A stretch of DNA of 64,000 nucleotides, taken from the NCBI GenBank assembly GCA_023213315.1, contig JAKCPI010009480.1, forward strand, positions 124,001 through 188,000, in the 5' to 3' direction. This document shows positions 1-10,649 of this stretch, one piece after another. Within the stretch, counting starts at the first letter, position 1. Every line of letters starts with the position of its first letter. Source of the DNA: Euborellia annulipes (taxonomy: Eukaryota > Arthropoda > Insecta > Dermaptera > Anisolabididae). A model generated the notes under the pieces. That model did no database searches. It had not been told where the DNA came from and saw nothing but the letters and a program-made list of their open reading frames with translations. The position numbers were made by a program, and so were the translations under genes.

Positions 1-1002
1 TGGCGTATCTTTAGTTTAAATTTCAAATTTGATTTACTATCGTTTATTTTAATATATTCGGATAAATACTCTTAAAGAAAGTTTTTTGTAAATGGAAAAA
101 AAGGATTTTTTTTTCTGAAATATTTTTCTTTAGGAGGTTCTTCAATAATTTCGGAAACATTCTTTAAATTTATTTATTAAAAACAACTGCGCTTAGAATT
201 AGTTAGAAGAAATTAATACATATGTCGTTGCTCACAATTTTTGATAATGTCTTTATTAGGAAAATAAAGAAAGTCTTAGTGCGGTAGAATCCGCAGTCGA
301 AGGACACAAAATGTCTAAAAAAAAAAAAAAAAATGCTAGAAAAAAATAGAGAACACCTTCAATAGTATTTCTACTGGCTCTGCTTTAACACTGTTGAGTC
401 CGAGAATTTCCCGCATTCCCCTTCTATTGCACTTGTGCTCATTTCTTTCTATACACCATGTACTCCCTCTCTCGGAGAATTGCTGCATTTCTAAACCAGT
501 TGAGTTTCACCGGTTCGCCGTCTCTTGAATTAAGAGCGACACATATCACTTTCCATTTTTAAAACAAATTTAACAATATACAAATTTATTTGGAAGATGG
601 GCTTTGAATTAACAGGACATCTGATTTTTTTGACTTGAACATGGGCCACGGATAGTCACCGAAAATGTTATTTTCGAAATTTTATAGATAAGAAAAATAA
701 CTTATAGTAATTTTGGCTGCCTATGTACAGGCGTATTTGAAATTTTTCATTTCTGAATATCCATACTTTGTTATTGTAGATTTTTTTTTAATAATTGCAT
801 ATAAATAATCTAAACTTCTCATAAAAGGTTTTAGTAATTGCTGTTATTTGTGAACAGTCATATTTGAATATTCATATTTTGCCCATTTAGCCAAAAGCCA
901 TTTGCAAAAAAATCGTTACAAAATATACGTACATTTAATTTAAAATTATTTACCATAATTTAAAAAAAGCAACATAAAAAATCATATAAATTTTAATTGA
1001 AC
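1..1002. other. AT-rich intergenic sequence
   Basis: No gene, repeat family or regulatory motif recognised. Confidence 0.5.
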
Positions 1003-1188
1003 TTAAAGCCCTCGGGCCTTGGTGTAGTGTTTAGCGTGCTGGTTATTTGTACCAAGGGTCGCGGATTCGCATCTCGTCTCAAGCGACAATTATTCAAATA
1101 ATTGGATTGGCTACCAATCCAATTGAAATAAATAGAAACGTGGTCTAAATGGCTTTCGATGCCCGAAACAAACCTTAAAAAAATAATT
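1003..1188 (+). mobile_element. tRNA-derived SINE, family A
   Basis: A head with pol III A-box-like (TTGGTGTAGTGTTTAGCGTGC) and B-box-like sequence, then GATTGGCTACCAATCC, AAATAAATAG and a GGTCTAAATGGC...AAACCTTAAA tail. The tail block defines family A across the window. Confidence 0.65.
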
Positions 1189-1218
1189 AAATTTAACAAT
1201 ACTGTGAATGCTTTTTAT

Positions 1219-1383
1219 TGGTGAAGCCTAACGTCCCCCGGGGACGGGGCCCCCGGGAATCAAACCCAAGGTCTCCAGCCGATCCGGTCCCCTGGTGCAA
1301 TAAACAGCACACCGATGCCCCGGAAAGGCTGGAGATCCTGGGTTTGTTTCTCGGGGGCCATGGAACGTTGGACCTCACCAATA
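1219..1383. repeat. Inverted repeat, tRNA-like GC-rich
   Basis: Arms of about 60 bp (GGTGAAGCCTAACGT... and ...ACGTTGGACCTCACC) around a GC-rich loop. Probably a small MITE or a SINE inverted pair. Confidence 0.5.
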
Positions 1384-1392
1384 AAAAAACAC

Positions 1393-2270
1393 ACACTCTT
1401 GTTAAATATATCTCTGACTTACAATTAGTTAAAGTCCGATTCTAGGTATTTTGAATACTAATATGTTATTCGATCTCGAAAAATATTAAATTAAATTATT
1501 ATTTATAGACCTAGAGATTTTGAAGTGGGAAGAAGGTCAAAAATTCCAATAAAAAATATTTTTTGCCACTTTGGATATTTGTCTTATTAACGGATCATTT
1601 TTAGGTTGAATTTATAGACCTGTTTCTATTTTAAATGATTAAAAATTCCTTTTAATTCGATTACCTATCATAATTTAGACAAGAATAAAGAAAAAAAATT
1701 TTTAAATCAGAAATTCGGCAATTATTATGTGATCTTTAATTTTACCTTGAAAAAGACGTGTACCGATATACCAAGATAAAAACGTAATTTATAGGATTAT
1801 ATTTTTTTATAATGTGACATTTATCCTATTAAATACTCTCTTAGAAGAATAGCTTCATGTTTTCATATATGTACAGGGTTAGTCATTTATGGTAAAACTG
1901 GAATGTAATACATTGTTAATTAATCTCCGGCGACCCCAGGCACTCCCCGGCCTTGCCCGGCCTTGCTCGCTCACATCAGAAAACCCCAACTAATCTCAAA
2001 TGCTAAAGGCTATCGAAAGTGCTCGATTTGGAAAACTATACTGATCGACTTGTAGTTTAAACTGAATCCAACTTCAAGGCCCTTACGCATATTAAATATA
2101 ATCTATTTTATTCGCTTCCTACTCCTTTGACGACTTCCCTATTCACAAGCAAATTAATCACAATATAGATTTTAGATATTTTTCTTTTGTAATATTGCTT
2201 TGCAAGTTAATTTTAGAGATTTTAGATATAAAAATTAATCTTTCATAAAACAAAAGAAACTATTTTTATA
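1393..2270. other. AT-rich intergenic sequence
   Basis: Nothing recognised apart from a small GC-rich patch at 1925-1975. Confidence 0.5.
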
Positions 2271-2596
2271 ACCGAGTAAAAATGATTAAAAATGATCGGG
2301 GGATGATCCACACGCCCGCAGCAGGTCTGCATAGTGAACCTTAAGTGACACACACGCCCGCACCAGGGACACACAGTAGTTCGAAAGTGACACAGGGGTA
2401 CACACGCCGGCACCAGGGACACATTTTTCTTCTGGTCACTTTCGAACTACTGTGAGTGTCCCTGGTGTGGGCGTGTGTATCCATGTGTGTCCCTGGTGCG
2501 GGCGTGTATATCCCTGTGTGTTTCTCAAAGTTCACTATGCAGACCTGCTGCGGGCGTGTGTATCCCTCGATCATTTTTAATCATTTTTACTCGGGT
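2271..2596. mobile_element. Fold-back element with GC-rich inner repeats
   Basis: 28-bp ends ACCGAGTAAAAATGATTAAA pair with their complement at 2568-2596. Inside, CACGCCCGCACCAGGGACAC motifs recur in both orientations, so most of the unit forms one imperfect hairpin. Confidence 0.7.
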
Positions 2597-3182
2597 ATTT
2601 GATTAAATTAAATTTAGTCTGTTTTTCACTACTTCATGCTACAATGAAACCTTCAATATTTCCTTGAAACTAGAATTCATCTTTTTGCTAGCAAAAGACT
2701 GGAAATACCTAAAAAATTATAAACTCTAAATGTGAAGTATTTTAACAAGTGATAACAGCAACATATCATTTAATTCTCAAAAAAGTAAGCGAAATCTGAT
2801 TATAAAATTAATTTTTTGTTAAAAAGAAAATTCATCTTCAATTTAAAACACTCAAAAAATGTGTACTTGCAAAAAATATCGTAGACTCCCTAATAGTTGA
2901 GAATATTATTCCTTTATTAACATCACAAATTCGAATAACTTCTTTCAGAGTGGGCGCAGGCGCGCAACCATATTTCATTTTCATTCATTATTAATTTAAT
3001 ATGCATAAATTTTATTAATTTATTTTAAAAATAATTTATTCACTCAATATGAATGCATACATTTACATTTATAAATTTTTTTTTTGAAACATTTTTAATT
3101 TAATTACAATTATATTGATTACTGATAACATTTATATTGGAGTTCAAAAATAAAAACAATTTTTTTTTACAGAAAAATTTAA
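2597..3182. other. Intergenic, downstream of CPR gene 1
   Basis: AT-rich, nothing recognised. Confidence 0.5.
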
Positions 3183-3273
3183 TTTATTAATGATGAAAAA
3201 TGGTTAAATACAGATGATCGGAGAATAGAATAAAAAACAGATTCAGACTTTTAAGTATTTTCATCAATGGCAT

Positions 3274-3909
3274 TTAGTAATGCGCATAGCCAAAATGACC
3301 AAGACCCAGATGGCCGGCATGGGCAGCCACTACGGGAGCATGATGGGCGTAAGAGATGGCAGGTGCAGCATGAGCTACGGCCAAAGGAGCAGCATGGGCT
3401 ACTGCTACGGGAGCAGCATGGGCAACAGCAACTGGTGCAGCGTGGGCAACAGCGAGGGGTGCAGCATGGGCAACGGGAACAGTGATGGGGTGGACACCGG
3501 GGGTTTTGTGTACGACGGCGTTAAATCCGTTGATGGGATCAGCGGTGTATTCGACGACACGTTTGCTACCGTCGGGTTCCACAAGACTGTAAGCTCCTTT
3601 GACAACATCTCCGTGACGGACTTCGGTTTGGGATTTAGAATCACCGGTGTGGGGGTCAGCTACTCCGTAGTTGAAGGCGTAGTTGGCAGGGGCGGGAACT
3701 TTGGCAATGACTGCTGGGGCAGCCAGAGCTACAGGTGCAGCGTGAGCAACAGCCAGAGGGGCTACTGCTGCATGTCCATATCCTGCCAAAACTCCACCAC
3801 GAGCCACAGCCACAAGGGCGGCGAGGATGACAAACTGTAACAAATCAAAATTAGCGAATTGTAACCCTTTAAATCTCATTCACGATCTGAAACCAACCTT
3901 AGCAGCCAT
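3274..3909 (-). CDS. RR-2 cuticular protein, gene 1 (subfamily A)
   Basis: Two coding exons on the minus strand: exon 1 is 3898-3909 (MAAK), the GT-AG intron is 3835-3897 (63 bp, phase 0), exon 2 is 3274-3834. The product is 190 aa. Residues 1 to about 17 are a signal peptide ([13 protein letters not shown]), so it should be secreted by epidermal cells into cuticle. The RR-2 chitin-binding domain spans about 54-115, with [38 protein letters not shown] and the aromatic/NGFNAVV end typical of RR-2. The tail is AHAAP[LV]AVA repeats ending in a His/Gly/Tyr-rich HFGYAHY. The start is chosen because ATG-GCT-GCT-AAG|GT recurs in all subfamily A genes and lies 69 bp from a TATA box. An AATAAA signal is at 3183-3188. 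This is the most diverged member of subfamily A, lacking the RHGW C-terminus of genes 2-5. Confidence 0.94.
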
Positions 3910-3946
3910 ATCTGTTTTTATTTTCTGAATTCTCTGACCACTGATG

Positions 3947-4065
3947 GACTGAGTATCCCGAGATGGCTGACCAGAGACTTTTATACCGGACACTTTTTCC
4001 GCGATGGGCTCCGCCCTTTCACCGGCAGAGGCGCAAGGTCGCCTTCCGCCCTCCGCGACCTTGCT
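3947..4065 (-). promoter_or_regulatory. Core and proximal promoter of CPR gene 1
   Basis: TATAAAAG on the minus strand is at 3978-3985, with an initiator-like TCAGTC at 3947-3952. A proximal box matching the other subfamily A promoters (GCGCAAGGTCGCCTTCCGCCC on the plus strand) lies at 4029-4054, 43 bp upstream of TATA. An inverted GCAAGGTCG follows at about 4057-4065, giving two half-sites one base off the FTZ-F1 consensus YCAAGGYCR. A third copy of the GGCAAGGACGTT core is at 4176-4187. Confidence 0.75.
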
Positions 4066-4558
4066 TTCCAAATTTCGTTAATTGTCTTTTGCCGGCCGGC
4101 TTCCCCGATGATAAAGCACTCCGGAGGCGTGGTTGCGTTTCTTGCACGCTGTTGTGTCCGGCAGGCGTGTCTTGCGGCAAGGACGTTGATACGACCCTCC
4201 ATTTCCCCCGAAATCTTTCTTTCCTGGGGCCCCACCGACATTTTTATGTTATATTTTATTTATTAGTCTTATTATAAGGTGTCAATTTGAAAATGCAAAG
4301 GTCACATCTAATACGTCTTCTCGAGCTATAATTCATTTTTAGACTTAAGAGGTAGCTAATCATCGTCAAATTATAGGAAGATGAAAACATTTTAGGCTAA
4401 AATAATCTACCTAGAGATATCTTTATTTATTATTATTAAGACCCTGAAACGGGGCAAATGAACACTTGTAAAAGTTCAATGGAAAATTTGATTTATATTA
4501 AAAAAGATTCAAAAATTCTTTAATTCTAAAATCTTTTTTTCATCTAAAGGTGTTTTTT
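4066..4558. other. Upstream of CPR gene 1
   Basis: GC-rich to about 4235 (possible further promoter), then AT-rich with nothing recognised. Confidence 0.45.
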
Positions 4559-4690
4559 TTTTTATATTTCATTTAAGGTCTTTTTTGGCATCGAAGGCCA
4601 TTTAGACCCCATATCTATTTATTTCAATTGAATTGGTAGCCAATCCATTAATATAAATTTTTGTCGCATGAGACTGGATTCGAACACATC
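4559..4690 (-). mobile_element. SINE family A, truncated
   Basis: Reverse-oriented family A tail (AAGGTCTTTTTTGGCATCGA, GGCCATTTAGACCCC, GGTAGCCAATCC) with the tRNA head lost. Confidence 0.6.
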
Positions 4691-4899
4691 CAAATTTAAA
4701 GATTTATAGAAAATTATAAATTTGTGCTTGAGAAATTTGATTTTCAGAACAACTTTTAAAATATGGAACAATTTAGGGTAGGGTTGGAAGTTAGTATTTC
4801 ATCGTGTACCTACAGTATATGTACCCGGCTGGGGTTACATACAATATTACAAAATCTCACCTTTAGTCCAAAGCCCAAGTGCATCCATTCATGAAATTC

Positions 4900-4912
<13 letters not shown>

Positions 4913-4930
<18 letters not shown>

Positions 4931-5088
4931 ATTTAAGGTCTTTTTTGGCACTGGAGGCCATCTAGACCCCGTCAATTTATTGGTAGCCAATTAAATTGAA
5001 ATAAATTGTCGCATGAGAAGGGATGCTAACCCCCTACCTATGGTACAGAAGGCCAGCACGCTAACCCCTACACAAAAGTCCGATGGCT
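4913..5088 (-). mobile_element. SINE family A
   Basis: Tail AAGGTCTTTTTTGGCACTGG next to a long T run, then GGTAGCCAATTAAATTG and a tRNA-like head with GGCCAGCACGCTAACCCC. It abuts a SINE-B copy. Confidence 0.6.
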
Positions 5089-5455
5089 TTTTTTTAACAC
5101 TCACACTTTTTTCCCATTCACACTCACATTCACACACCACACACACATACACACAGTTTTTTAGGCAACTTAGGCCATATAAAGGTGCGTACACATCTGC
5201 GCTCTGCTCCGCTCGCGAGCAGTTCGCGGCTCGAAGTTCGTTGCTCGTTGAAATTATTTATTTTGACGAACCTGCCGCGATCCAAAGAGATGGATCGCGG
5301 CGAGCAGCTCGCGAGCATCTCAAAACAACAACAACAAGCAGCTCGCGAGCGGAGCAGAGCGCAGATGTGTACGCACCTTAAGACTTCACGTTATTATGAA
5401 AATATATATATTGGGGTCCAGGCATTTTTATCTAAACCATTTGGTATCTAAATGG
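5089..5455 (-). mobile_element. SINE family B, split by a MITE
   Basis: Tail AACACTCACACTTTTTTCCC...ACACACAG at 5094-5157 and TTAGGCCATA up to 5182, then, after the MITE, AGACTTCACG...GGGGTCCAGGCATT to 5455. Removing the MITE and one TAA joins the SINE exactly. Confidence 0.7.
5183..5378. mobile_element. MITE with 38-bp terminal inverted repeats, TAA target
   Basis: Perfect 38-bp terminal inverted repeats start AGGTGCGTACACATCTGCGC and end in CGCGAGC. TAA duplications are at 5180-5182 and 5379-5381. It lies inside a SINE-B copy that resumes on the other side. The 3-bp TWA target fits PIF/Harbinger (inference). No ORF. Confidence 0.8.
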
Positions 5456-5566
5456 CACCCGATGGCTTGAAATTTCATTTTAACCTTTCATGTTTATTTG
5501 GTATTCTTACCATTTTTTATCGATTGTTAGTTCACTTGTCAAAAAGTGAGAAGGTATTTTTTATTA

Positions 5567-5707
5567 TATTAAAGGTCGGTGGCCATTTAAACGCTGTCCT
5601 TATTTATTTCATTGATTGGTACACGTAATAAATTTTTGTCACATGAGTCGAAATGCAACCCCTAGCACAAGAGGCAAGACCTCTACCACAGGGCTACAGC
5701 CATGGGC
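5567..5707 (-). mobile_element. tRNA-derived SINE, variant
   Basis: AAAGGTCGGTGGCCATTTAA, TTTATTTCATTGATTGGTAC and a tRNA-like GAGGCAAGACCTCTACCACA end on the reverse strand. Confidence 0.5.
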
Positions 5708-6399
5708 TTCATAAGGTATTAAATTAATTCGAAACAACAAAAAAACAACAACATTACACTTTCAAAAAAAAATTTTTCCTCTTTAAAACACACAAGTTAC
5801 AATTATTTTTTATAGACATAAAAATTTAATCATTTTTCAATTATCAAAATTTTGTCTTATTTAACCATTCATTATTAACACTAATAAATAAATTTTTATT
5901 ACCAGATTTAATAACTTTATTAATGTTTGTAGGTATACTTTCGGTATTAGAAATATCTATCTCTCCTTTTCTATTTTCCTTTTCATTTTTTCCATAAAAA
6001 ATCCGACAATATCTTTCTCAATGAATTTCAAAATATCAAAGGTGTATTATCTGATTACTTAGAATTTAAGACTACTACTTTAATTATGTCAATTTATATT
6101 TTGAAATATTTATCTCGATTTACATGCCAAACGTGGAGCACAAATCAAATCTTTTTCATTCCATTTTTTCCCAAACAATGGATTATGAATTTGATATAAA
6201 TGTCAAGAAAGGATATTGTAAATATTGATAATAATAATAAGAATAAAAAATATTAACAGGGTGGGATAGTAACATTGACAGATTCTGACAACAAAGAAAG
6301 AGAGGCAAAATTATTAAATATTTATTTTAAATAACAATTAAAATTGGCTGTTGACTTTAAAATGGTTATAGGAGACGTAACAGGCAAGGGAATGAAATA

Positions 6400-6470
6400 A
6401 AAAACTTTTATTTAATTATTAATCGTCGACGTTTCGGTCGCCAATTACGACCTTCATCACTTATGGTCAA
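6400..6470 (-). mobile_element. PLE terminal fragment
   Basis: Minus-strand GTGATGA, GGTCG...CGACC and GAAACGTCG, close to the 43-kb element but with the core C replaced, so probably inactive. Confidence 0.5.
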
Positions 6471-6475
6471 AAACA

Positions 6476-6590
6476 CACTTGAACCTCGCTTAACGAGCAC
6501 CTCTCATAACGAGTAATTCGCACAACGAGCAAAAAAAATGTAAAATAATGACTCGCTTAACGAGGGACGTTTCGCATAACGAGTACAAAA
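6476..6590 (+). mobile_element. pogo/Tigger-like terminal fragment
   Basis: ACCTCGCTTAACGAGCACC and CTCATAACGAGTAATTCGC, then repeated TAACGAG motifs. It matches the inverted end at about 32755-32860 (GGTGCTCGTTAAGCGGGG, TTTTACTGTA). The CAGTAAAACC-type end is typical of pogo-like MITEs (inference). Confidence 0.55.
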
Positions 6591-7189
6591 CACAAATAAA
6601 AGTTTATCTATTTGGTTTATAATTTGGCTTTTATTTTTAATATTTGCGCACTTGTAAACTTGCTATGAAATGAGTCAAGAATCATCTTTTTACAATACTT
6701 GGTTTTCGTTTTATGAAGTAAAAACTGCCAATTTTTAGATAAAATCGCACTTTTTCAAAATTTTAACCCCGATGAGGCACGAGTTAACGTTATCCAATTT
6801 AGCTAAAACTTTGCCATTATCATTTTCTAGCCAAAAGACAACTTTTAGGAGGTTCGGCCGAAAGAAATTAAAAAATTTTGTTTTTTGCTGCCAAAATCAA
6901 AACTACCAAAAGTAAAATTTTTAAATTGAATTCAGATTTTCTTTTAAACCCTTTCAGGGCCATTTAGGGATGATTAATTTATTTATACAGTTGAAAATAC
7001 ATATCGAGGGACGTTCCACACGCTGATTGCTCGGGGTTACCTAGCCGCACTTGGCATTATTTAACCGCATTGATGGTGTTGACTGTTTTTCTTCTCCGTT
7101 GCTATGGCCCCCAGCGATTTCTTAAAGATTTTACCTGGTATGTATCTGAATGACAGGATTTCGAATTCTTCTCGGCCACTCTCTTCCTT

Positions 7190-7477
7190 TCAATCTTTAT
7201 TATGACTCTTAAAATAATTGATTCTTCTGACCCTGAACAAATAACGAATGTGATGTAATTTTCGGAAGCTCTGATTGAAATTGAACCTGCGGACAGTCAG
7301 GATATGTGGCGCAACATCCACACGTGAAAGAAGCTGACTCAGGTCTTTTACTGGAGAACTCTTCATGCTTGAGAGAGCTGACAAAAGGCCTAATGAACTG
7401 TCTCGTGAACTTCTACAGACTTGAGAACAAAAGCACTCAAGAGCTATAATAAAATTGTGTGTACTTTGCCATGTCAC
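7190..7477 (-). other. Unassigned 95-aa open frame
   Basis: I do not recognise the product (for example LSQLLSRVDVAPHILTVRRF). The sequence composition is less AT-rich than its surroundings, so it may be a decayed transposon or gene fragment. No introns, promoter or homologue visible. Confidence 0.25.
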
Positions 7478-8006
7478 TATTTCGAAAGCGAAGGGCCCAT
7501 TTCAATTAAATGGAATTGTTTTTGTTTTTTTTTTCCGGAGTCGGTGCTCGATTGGATTGGCGTGGGAGCGGAGAGCTACGTCCTTGCTACTCACGGGCGT
7601 GTCTTCTGACTGGACTGGCTCTGTACCGGCTAGTCAGGGGGCTCGATTCCATCTTAACCTTTTTACATAAATATCAATTAAAACTTATCATCAAGAAAAA
7701 TACATTTTATTAGAGCAAATATTCCCTCGATGCCCTTGTAAGGAGGCATGCACTAATATGTCAGGGGCGTTTTCTTCTTTTCTTGGACTTTCTTTATCAT
7801 TTTATTTATTTATTTATAACAATCTTTTTAGGAGCCTTGACTCGATTCAAGGGATCAGAGTTAGGGTCATACAACAAAAATAAAAAAAATATTTATGTAA
7901 TAAATACGTCTATTCAATGATTAATGTTGTTTATAAACCTACTAGATGTTGGCCTTTGAAAGGGTTCAGCCCCTGAGCCAGACAATGTAATTTTTAGTTT
8001 AATAAT

Positions 8007-8275
8007 TGCCCTCGGGCTTGGTGTAGTGGCTAGCGGGCTGGCCTTCTATACCAAGAGTCGCGTGTTCGGATCCCACGCAGTCCGATGATTTTATTTAAGC
8101 CATTTGGAATATCAAATTCTTAAATAAGAATGCCTGGACCCCCAATAGATATATTAATTAATACCGGTTATCGTAAAAGTCTTAAATGGCCTAAGTTGCT
8201 GAAAAGACTGTGTGTATGCGTGTGTGAGTGTGAGTGTAAATGGGAAAAAAGTGTGTTTAAAAAAAAAAAGTAAAT
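8007..8275 (+). mobile_element. SINE family B, near full length
   Basis: tRNA-like head (CTCGGGCTTGGTGTAGTGGC, GTGTTCGGATCCCACG), palindromic middle ATTTAAGCCATTTGG...TTAAATAAG, GCCTGGACCCCCAATAG, AAGTCTTAAATGGCC, and a GTGTGAGTGTGAGTGT tail ending in an A run. Confidence 0.75.
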
Positions 8276-9559
8276 AATTCTAAATCAAATCCTTTTTATT
8301 AAATTATTATAGGCCTATATATAGAGATTAAAAAAATTTTATAAGGCTTCTCTCTCCCTCTCATCATCATATGGTCTTTTTCAAATCACTTCTATATAGT
8401 TAGAACTTTTGTGCAATCGAAAATTTTTACTTCTGAACTGCAGTAAATTTAATTTTTTTCGTCTTTTTCCATCGCTCACGAACTCCTGTCATGCCTTTTA
8501 ACTCTTTATAGACATAGTCAATTATTTACTCCTTATCATCCCCCCTCCCTCCACCGGTGGGCGAGAGGTGAAAGACAGTTTAATGATAGTGTCAAAAAAT
8601 GGGACGTGGGTTCGGAACCCAGGTCGAAAATATTTTTAAAAAATTTATATGGACCACAGAAAGAGTACAATTGAACCGCTTTCGACCCACGGTCAGGTGC
8701 TTGGCCATGCCTACTCTGAAGTATTAGAAATTTTTTTTTTTTTTTTTAAAAGCTTCGAAATTTTTCGCCAAAAATATGTTTAGGCCTAATTGCTATTCTA
8801 TTCTTATCGTTTTTTATATTTATCTATTTTTTTATTTTTCGATTCACTTTTAGTTATTTTTTTTTAACCTCAGCAGGGAGTTCAATTAACAAATTAAATG
8901 AAAGCTGCACTCTACATGTAATACCTAAAATGTAGATAATGTTTAATATGCCACATTGTTATATAGACCCTGTTATGCAATGGGATGTCAAAGACCAAAA
9001 AATACAAAATTGAGTTAAGCACGGAATATTGTTTCAAATGCTTTAATTAATAGTATTTTTTATAAAATATGTCCTAAAAAAATTTATATTTAATGTTACT
9101 TGCACAATTGACAAGAAAAATTATATATATTCCAATGTAAACAAAAAACTTTATTGTTGATTTTCTCAAAACTCGATGTTTGGTCTTTGACACACCATTG
9201 CATAACAGGGTCCATATATGAGTGATTTTTCTGAAAATAAAAGGTTTAGGAATTCTAACTTGAATGAACAAAAGATTTTAGGTATTTAGATTTATGAGGA
9301 ATGCCAAAGAAGCTAAGCGGGTCCTCTAACAACCCGGGGTAAAACCTTATTTTCATTCATCTCCGAAAGGCTATCCATTTCAGATAACCAAATATAGAAT
9401 TGTATTGAATTTAATAATTTAGAAATAAGGATGAATTTTAAATCCATTATTAAGCAATTCATTAATCACGAATCTATATATAATTTTTTTTGGAAAAATG
9501 TATTTCAAGATTTTATAAAACAGGTGGTGTTTTTTTTTCTCATCTCTCAACAGAGATTA
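8276..9559. other. Intergenic around the TA-target MITE
   Basis: A possible tRNA-like fragment lies at 8560-8700 (GTGGGTTCGGAACCCAGG); otherwise only the MITE at 8964-9214. Confidence 0.4.
8964..9214. mobile_element. MITE, Tc1/mariner-like, TA target
   Basis: Terminal inverted repeats of about 35 bp (T[AG]GACCCTGTTATGCAATGG...) with flanking TA. 251 bp, non-coding. Confidence 0.75.
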
Positions 9560-9690
9560 ACTCCATTTAAAGAGTGACGGAGGAGGCATTGTTTGAAAAT
9601 TTTCATGGCAAATGGGATTTGATCCCGAGTTGGGTAGCAACTCTAGATTCGGAATCCGCAGCTTATCCGATTAGCCACGAGCCTCTTCTT
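9560..9690 (-). mobile_element. tRNA-derived SINE, other type
   Basis: Minus strand reads GAGGCTCGTGGCTAATCGG, AAGCTGCGGATTCCGAATC, then GGGATCAAATCCC, a tRNA-like order. The tail is short. Confidence 0.45.
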
Positions 9691-9861
9691 TTATCTATCT
9701 CTTTATTATGGGAAGTTGACGTAAATAAAATTATTTTATTAATACTAAAGATGGTTTAAGTATTTGATATTTAAAATTAATTTATTATTTAAAAAATATT
9801 TCTTTATTTTAAATAGTTTATAATTAAATATACAATGAGAGAGTGATTAGAGACGTGAAAT

Positions 9862-9880
9862 GGCTGAAGTATCTTCGTCC
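9862..9880 (-). promoter_or_regulatory. Conserved 3'UTR block of CPR genes 2-7
   Basis: GGACGAAGATACTTCAGCC (minus strand) lies just after the stop. The same block follows genes 3 (14999-15017), 4 (20553-20571, one change), 5 (24918-24936), 6 (29033-29051) and 7 (33171-33189); a weak relative follows gene 1 (about 3253-3266). Its role is unknown; an mRNA stability or localisation element is possible. Confidence 0.6.
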
Positions 9881-9889
9881 GATGGAAGT

Positions 9890-10625
9890 TTACCATCCAT
9901 GTCGGAGGGCAAGTCCAGCACCATGGCCAAGAGCAAGACCATGTCCAGCAATACCAATAGGGGCAGCTCCCAAAGTGGAGATTCCAGCAGAATAAGAGAT
10001 GGCTGGTGCAGCAATGGCGGCAGGAGCAACAGCCACGGCAGCAGGAGCAGCATGGGCAGCAATAACAGGGGCAGCAGCAACAGCAACTGGCGCAGCATGA
10101 GCAACGGCAACTGGTGCAGCATGGGCAACAGCGACGGGGGCAGCTCTGACGGGAACAGTGATGGGGTGGACTCCGGGGGTTTTGTGTACGACGGCGTTAA
10201 ATCCGTTGATGGGATCAGCGGTGTATTCGACGACACGTTTGCTACCGTCAGGTTCCACGAGACTGTAGGCTCCCTTGACAACATCTCCGTGACGGACTTC
10301 GCTTTGGGATTTAGCATCACCGGTATGAGGGTCAGCTACTCCGTAGTTGAAGGCGTAGTTAGCAGGGCCGGGGATTTTAGCAACGACTGCAGGGGCGGCA
10401 GCCACAGCTACAGGTGCAGCGTGGGCAACAGCCACTGGAGCAGCAGCCCATGGGGCCGCAGCCCAGGGGGCAGCAGCCAAACCAAGACCTCCGGCACGAG
10501 CTACAGCCACAAGGGCGGCGAGGACGACAAACTGCAAAAAATCAACATTATTCTAGAGCAACTCTCTAAACATTTATTAGATATTCTTATTTTTGCATGA
10601 CTCAACCACCTACCTTGGCAGCCAT
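9890..10625 (-). CDS. RR-2 cuticular protein, gene 2 (subfamily A)
   Basis: Exon 1 is 10614-10625 (MAAK), the intron 10532-10613 (82 bp, GTAGGT...TTTGCAG), exon 2 9890-10531. The product is 217 aa. Signal peptide about 1-17 ([14 protein letters not shown]), then an Ala/Pro/Val/Trp linker with APWAA repeats, the RR-2 domain at about 61-122, and an Ala-rich tail ending [10 protein letters not shown]-2 proteins bind chitin and are usually associated with hard cuticle. From roughly 10208 to 10385 the DNA matches gene 4 essentially base for base, suggesting recent duplication or gene conversion. An AATAAA is at 9803-9808. The long open frame on the opposite strand is a by-product of the biased codon use and is not called as a gene. 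Confidence 0.95.
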
Positions 10626-10649
10626 TTCTAAGGGTCTCTCACTCTGTCT

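Larger units (their letters stand above)
5708..8006. other. Intergenic, mostly unassigned
   Basis: Apart from the PLE and pogo-like fragments (6400-6590) and the open frame at 7190-7477, nothing recognised. Confidence 0.45.

Noticed and set aside
9860..10600. Long Ser/Gly-rich open frame opposite CPR gene 2 (similar ones opposite genes 1 and 3-7)
   Set aside because: They mirror the biased codon use of the real genes, have no domain, and vary in length; the conserved MAEVSSSDGS start is the complement of the 3'UTR block and C-terminus.
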